From assembly GCF_021502725.1 (NCBI RefSeq), contig NZ_JAKFFS010000004.1:620001-684000 (forward strand): a stretch of DNA of 64,000 bases. The letters are read 5' to 3'. This document shows, piece after piece, positions 60,509-64,000 of this stretch (position 1 is its first letter; each line of letters starts with the position of its first letter). Source of the stretch: Dyadobacter sp. CY345. GTDB lineage: Bacteria > Bacteroidota > Bacteroidia > Cytophagales > Spirosomataceae. The position numbers and the translations under genes were made by a program. The notes beneath the pieces are model-generated. The model searched no databases and was not told the origin of the DNA. It saw nothing but the letters and a program-made list of their open reading frames with translations.

Positions 60509-60811
60509 TTTGTCATTCTAATTTATCAGGAAGGATTTATTTACGATTATATTAGTGAAGAGTGCCAATCTATCATTTTATACCTATGTTTATAGAAAAA
60601 AGGAATTGTAATAATCTATGAGAAACTTAGTGGTATTTTTCATATTGTCTCTTCCCAGATTGTTATAATGATAATGAACATAATATGGAATAACATAATC
60701 TTTATGCGTTTCTTCTTACCGTTTAAGAGAAAATCAGATCCTTACGGTTTAATTAAGTTAATTACTGAATTAAAACAGATACCATAGGCGAAACCACGAG
60801 AGATTCCCCCT
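60509..60811. other. AT-rich intergenic region
   Basis: 303 bases between the M48 gene start and the cobN stop. A 37-codon plus-strand frame (60674-60787, containing MRFFLPFKRKSDPYGL) looks protein-like but has no other support. The words CTTACCGTTTAAG and CTTACGGTTTAAT repeat 28 bases apart. No terminator for cobN is evident. Confidence 0.3.
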
Positions 60812-63800
60812 TTACTCCCCCCTCACCTCCAACAACCCCTCACTTTCCAGATAAACCTCCTTCAACCCCTGCAAAACCTCAGCGGACGGCTCGGCCCATA
60901 AGCCTCTTTGTGCGGCTTCGAGTAATCTTTCGGCGATGGCGTGTAAGGCCCATGGGTTGCTTTCGGCGAAAAACTGCTGCATGTTGGCGTCCAGGGCGTA
61001 GGTTTCTGCTACTTTTTCGTACATCCAGTCGTCGATCACGTTCGCCGTGGCATCATAACCGAAGAGGTAGTCAACGGTAGCCGTTAGTTCCAGTCCACCT
61101 TTGTAGCCGTGTTTTTTGATGCTGTCGAGCCATTTCGGGTTTACAACCCTGGAACGGAAAACACGTAACGTTTCCTCTTTCAGGTCGCGCACCACCGGTT
61201 GGGCCGGGTTTTGTGAGTCGCCGAAATAGTGTTTTGGCTGCTGTCCGGTAAGGCTGCGTATGGTCGCAATCATCCCGCCATGGAATTGCAGATAATCGTC
61301 GCTGTCGAAAATATCATGTTCGCGGTTGTCCTGGTTGTGCAGCGCCACCTCCACGCCGGAAAGACATTGCTGAAATTCACTGCGGGCATCCACACCCTGC
61401 GCATTCTTCGTATAGGCATAACCGCCCCAGTTGACATAGGCCTGCGCAAAATCCGCATCGCCATGCCAGTTTTTCTCATTGATCAAAGGCAAAATCCCCG
61501 CACCATAAGCGCCCGGAGCTGCCCCGAAAATCCGGTAGCTGGCCCGTTCCTCGGCATCTTCAATCGATAACTCATTGTCTTTTTGTAGTTCAGCCAGATC
61601 TTTCAGATAATGTTTGCGGACAAAATTCTGGTCCAGCGGTTCGTCCAGGGCAATAACCTGCTGCACGGCATCATCCAGCAGTTCGATCAGATGCGGGAAA
61701 GCATCACGGAAAAATCCACTGATCCGGGTGGTCACATCAATCCGCGGCCGACCAAGTTCTTCGAGCGAAATAATTTCCACGCCGGTAATGCGCCGGCTTT
61801 CCTGCTGCCATACCGGCCGGGCACCCATCAGCGCCAGCACTTCCGCCATATCGTCCCCATGGGTACGCATCGCCGAAGTGCCCCAGATACTGATCCCGAC
61901 ACTTTCCGGATACCGCCCCGTTTCTTTCAGGTGACGATCCAGAACTTCCCGTGCAAGCTGCTGGCCCACTTCCCAGGCCGCTTTGGACGGAAGTGCGCGC
62001 GGATCTACGGCATAAAAATTTCGTCCGGTTGGTAAAATATGCGCCATGCCCCGAGTAGGCGCACCACTCGGACCGGCAGGAATATACCCGCCGGAAAGTC
62101 CGTGCATGAGGTTGGTAATTTCTTCATCCGTCCGCGCCAGATTCGGTACCAGCTGGGTACAGACAAATTCCAGCACCAGCCGGATTCCTGCCAAACCAGT
62201 CGTTGAAGGTGCCATATCCAGCGTTTCATACAAAACCTGATCAATGGATTCTGGATGAAAACGATGCTGGGCCAACACCCGGAACAAATGATTGTTCAGC
62301 TCGTCAATAATTTCCATCGCATCCGCCGCCGTCACCACCGGCCTTCCGGCCAGCGACTGAAACTGCGGCGAAACGGAATCTATTTTCTGACCTTTTTTCT
62401 GCAAAAGATCTTCTATTTCAAACCCAAAAAGCAAAGCCATTTCCGACTGCAAACCCGGCACCGTGGCGTTGGGCAGTCGGGTCAGCGCTTGCAGCATATC
62501 AATCAGCGCGTCACCTTCCGGCATTTGTCCGAGCGTGTGCAAACCGTTGCGGATCTGCGCCGCGCCCAATTCACACAAATACCCGTCGATGTCCTCGATC
62601 AGGTGGGCAATATCCTTTCCATCCATCTCCGCCAGACTCGCCGGCACACCTTCGGGCGTCATATCATCGTCCCAATCGTGCTTGTGATCGCCATGGTCAC
62701 GGCTCCGCATCGCAGCCAGATCGGCATCCAGATTGGTCTGTTTGATCAGCTCCCAGATCTGTCTTTGCAGCAAAGGCAATTTCGAAGGATCCAGCGTTTC
62801 CACCTGATAATATTCATCGACAAGCTGGGTCAGCTGCGCCAGTTCGCCATAACTGTCCGCGGAAGTCATGGGCGGCGTCAGGTGATCTACCACCACGGCA
62901 TGGGCACGGCGTTTGGCTTGCGAACCTTCTCCGGGATCGTTGATGATAAAAGGATAAAAAAGCGGCAAATCACCCAAGATCGCATCCGGAAAACAGTTTT
63001 CCGACAACCCAATTCCTTTGCCCGGAAGCCATTCCAGCGTTCCGTGTTTGCCTACGTGCACAATCGCATCGGCACCCCAGCCATCACGTAGCCAGCGGTA
63101 TAGTGCATAATAATGATGCGTCGGTGCGAGATCCGGCTGGTGATAAATCGCATCCGGATCCATACCATAACCTCGTGGCGGTTGCAAGGCCACGAACGCA
63201 TTACCAAGTTCAAGTCCGGCGAGGGCAATATGGCCGTCATGGACATAAGTTTCGCCGGGCGCCTGTCCCCATTGTTTGTTTATTTTCTGGCGTAAAACTT
63301 CCGGTAATTCCTCAAACCAGCCCGCATATTTTTCAAACGAAACCTGACCGGCAGCGTTGGAAAGCTGTTCGGGTGTGAGGTAAGTCTGGTCGTAAGAACA
63401 GCGGTCAATTAACTGATGGATCAATTCCGTTCCGGTTGCTGGCAGGTTTTTAATCTGATAACCTTCCGCCTGCATTGCATGTAAAATATGCATCAACGAA
63501 GCCGGCGCATCGAGCCCGACCGCATTCCCGATCTGGGAAGCTTTGGTACTGGAATTGGTAAAAATAAAAGCAACTTTTTTCTCCGAATTTTTCAAATGGC
63601 GCAAACGGGCAAAACGTAGCGCAATTCCGGCCACGCGATCGATGCGGTTTTCGAGCGCTTCATATCCTTTTGCCTGTCTGTCTTTTTCCTTGAAAGAAAT
63701 CGGAACGGTGATAATCCGCCCGTCAAATTCCGGAATCGCAACATTCATAGCCGTATCCAAAGTACTCAACCCGCGACTGGAAGATTCCCAGGCATTGCGG

Positions 63801-64000
63801 TTCATAGTACTGGAAATAGCCTGGATAATCGGCACATTCAGCTGACTTAATGCTTTTTCGGCGCCGGTATTATCTGAACCTGCTTTTTGAATATCAGTAA
63901 TCGCCAGCGAAAGAGTATTGACCAAAACATCAATCTGCACATCTTTTTCACCATTGAAAAACTGGAAAGCAACGGGTTGTCCGGAAACCGGATCAGTCAC
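60812..64000 (-). CDS. cobN: Cobaltochelatase subunit CobN (5' end outside window)
   Basis: 1062 codons of a CobN/magnesium-chelatase-H-type protein are visible; the N-terminus lies beyond base 64000. CobN is the large subunit of the ATP-dependent enzyme that inserts cobalt into hydrogenobyrinate a,c-diamide in aerobic cobalamin synthesis. Markers are ADAIVHVGKHGTLEWLPGKG, the His/Asp-rich DHGDHKHDWDDDM insertion, HILPTGRNFYAVDPRALPSK and SIWGTSAMRTHGDDMAEVLA, and the C-terminal end ANMQQFFAESNPWALHAIAE. The gene is visibly more GC-rich than the AT-rich block to its left. Confidence 0.95.
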   Translation of the reverse strand: MTDPVSGQPVAFQFFNGEKDVQIDVLVNTLSLAITDIQKAGSDNTGAEKALSQLNVPIIQAISSTMNRNAWESSSRGLSTLDTAMNVAIPEFDGRIITVPISFKEKDRQAKGYEALENRIDRVAGIALRFARLRHLKNSEKKVAFIFTNSSTKASQIGNAVGLDAPASLMHILHAMQAEGYQIKNLPATGTELIHQLIDRCSYDQTYLTPEQLSNAAGQVSFEKYAGWFEELPEVLRQKINKQWGQAPGETYVHDGHIALAGLELGNAFVALQPPRGYGMDPDAIYHQPDLAPTHHYYALYRWLRDGWGADAIVHVGKHGTLEWLPGKGIGLSENCFPDAILGDLPLFYPFIINDPGEGSQAKRRAHAVVVDHLTPPMTSADSYGELAQLTQLVDEYYQVETLDPSKLPLLQRQIWELIKQTNLDADLAAMRSRDHGDHKHDWDDDMTPEGVPASLAEMDGKDIAHLIEDIDGYLCELGAAQIRNGLHTLGQMPEGDALIDMLQALTRLPNATVPGLQSEMALLFGFEIEDLLQKKGQKIDSVSPQFQSLAGRPVVTAADAMEIIDELNNHLFRVLAQHRFHPESIDQVLYETLDMAPSTTGLAGIRLVLEFVCTQLVPNLARTDEEITNLMHGLSGGYIPAGPSGAPTRGMAHILPTGRNFYAVDPRALPSKAAWEVGQQLAREVLDRHLKETGRYPESVGISIWGTSAMRTHGDDMAEVLALMGARPVWQQESRRITGVEIISLEELGRPRIDVTTRISGFFRDAFPHLIELLDDAVQQVIALDEPLDQNFVRKHYLKDLAELQKDNELSIEDAEERASYRIFGAAPGAYGAGILPLINEKNWHGDADFAQAYVNWGGYAYTKNAQGVDARSEFQQCLSGVEVALHNQDNREHDIFDSDDYLQFHGGMIATIRSLTGQQPKHYFGDSQNPAQPVVRDLKEETLRVFRSRVVNPKWLDSIKKHGYKGGLELTATVDYLFGYDATANVIDDWMYEKVAETYALDANMQQFFAESNPWALHAIAERLLEAAQRGLWAEPSAEVLQGLKEVYLESEGLLEVRGE

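Noticed and set aside
61610..63091. Long plus-strand frames opposite cobN
   Set aside because: They are shadows of the GC-rich cobN coding strand; the minus-strand frame carries all CobN motifs.

Overview
The window looks like a chromosomal segment of a Bacteroidota bacterium, most likely in the Cytophagales (Dyadobacter-like; this is inference from gene style, not a database match). Supporting signs are several promoters of the Bacteroidota form TTG-N19-21-TAnnTTTG, the near absence of Shine-Dalgarno sequences, a SusC/BtuB-type TonB receptor, two proteins with type IX secretion (T9SS) C-terminal sorting domains, many lipoproteins, and DUF1080 and GH29 enzymes. I see no rRNA, tRNA, CRISPR array, transposase or integrase.

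Region by region: 1-9 kb (mostly minus strand) holds the 5' part of a radical SAM DNA-repair-type gene with a palindromic operator, a lipoprotein esterase, a CDGSH iron-sulfur protein, a four-gene signalling operon (FIST sensor, PAS histidine kinase, Rcp1-like receiver, hybrid kinase) and dgt. 9-19 kb has a pseudouridine synthase, an amino-sugar-phosphate isomerase/GMC oxidoreductase pair, a polytopic membrane protein, a YccF protein, a MITE-like inverted repeat, a quinone oxidoreductase, a CPBP protease and a TetR-like/ABC1-kinase operon. 19-33 kb has a GNAT, a PepSY membrane protein, a TonB receptor, an AI-2E permease, an HGSNAT-like membrane protein, a CDF transporter, a lactone oxidase, a second polytopic membrane protein, an RsmB-type methyltransferase and a Nei/Fpg glycosylase.

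33-47 kb carries hydrolytic and oxidative genes: a PI-PLC, an exported PPC-domain protein, a protealysin-like protease with its emfourin-like inhibitor, an M28 peptidase, an orphan catalase-related domain, an overlapping operon of intradiol dioxygenase, unknown protein and pirin-like protein, a P4 phosphatase, a GH29 fucosidase and a large protein of unknown function.

47-58 kb is the most regulatory and accessory part. One Crp/Fnr regulator faces a DJ-1/PfpI gene across a perfect TGTGA-N6-TCACA site, and the PfpI gene appears to have lost an upstream signal peptide by a frameshift. Downstream lie a degenerate tandem repeat, a T9SS leucine-rich-repeat-like protein between two copies of a diverged repeat, an AraC/DUF1080 divergent pair with a palindromic operator, and a second Crp/Fnr gene followed by an FNR-like box in front of a membrane protein. 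A 3'-end fragment of that membrane protein gene is repeated 1.9 kb further on, so that it brackets an exported Hcp-like protein and a T9SS protein. 57.7-60.8 kb is an AT-rich block of three poorly known genes, including a protein with an HEPN-like RxxxxH motif and an M48 lipoprotein. The window ends inside GC-richer cobN.
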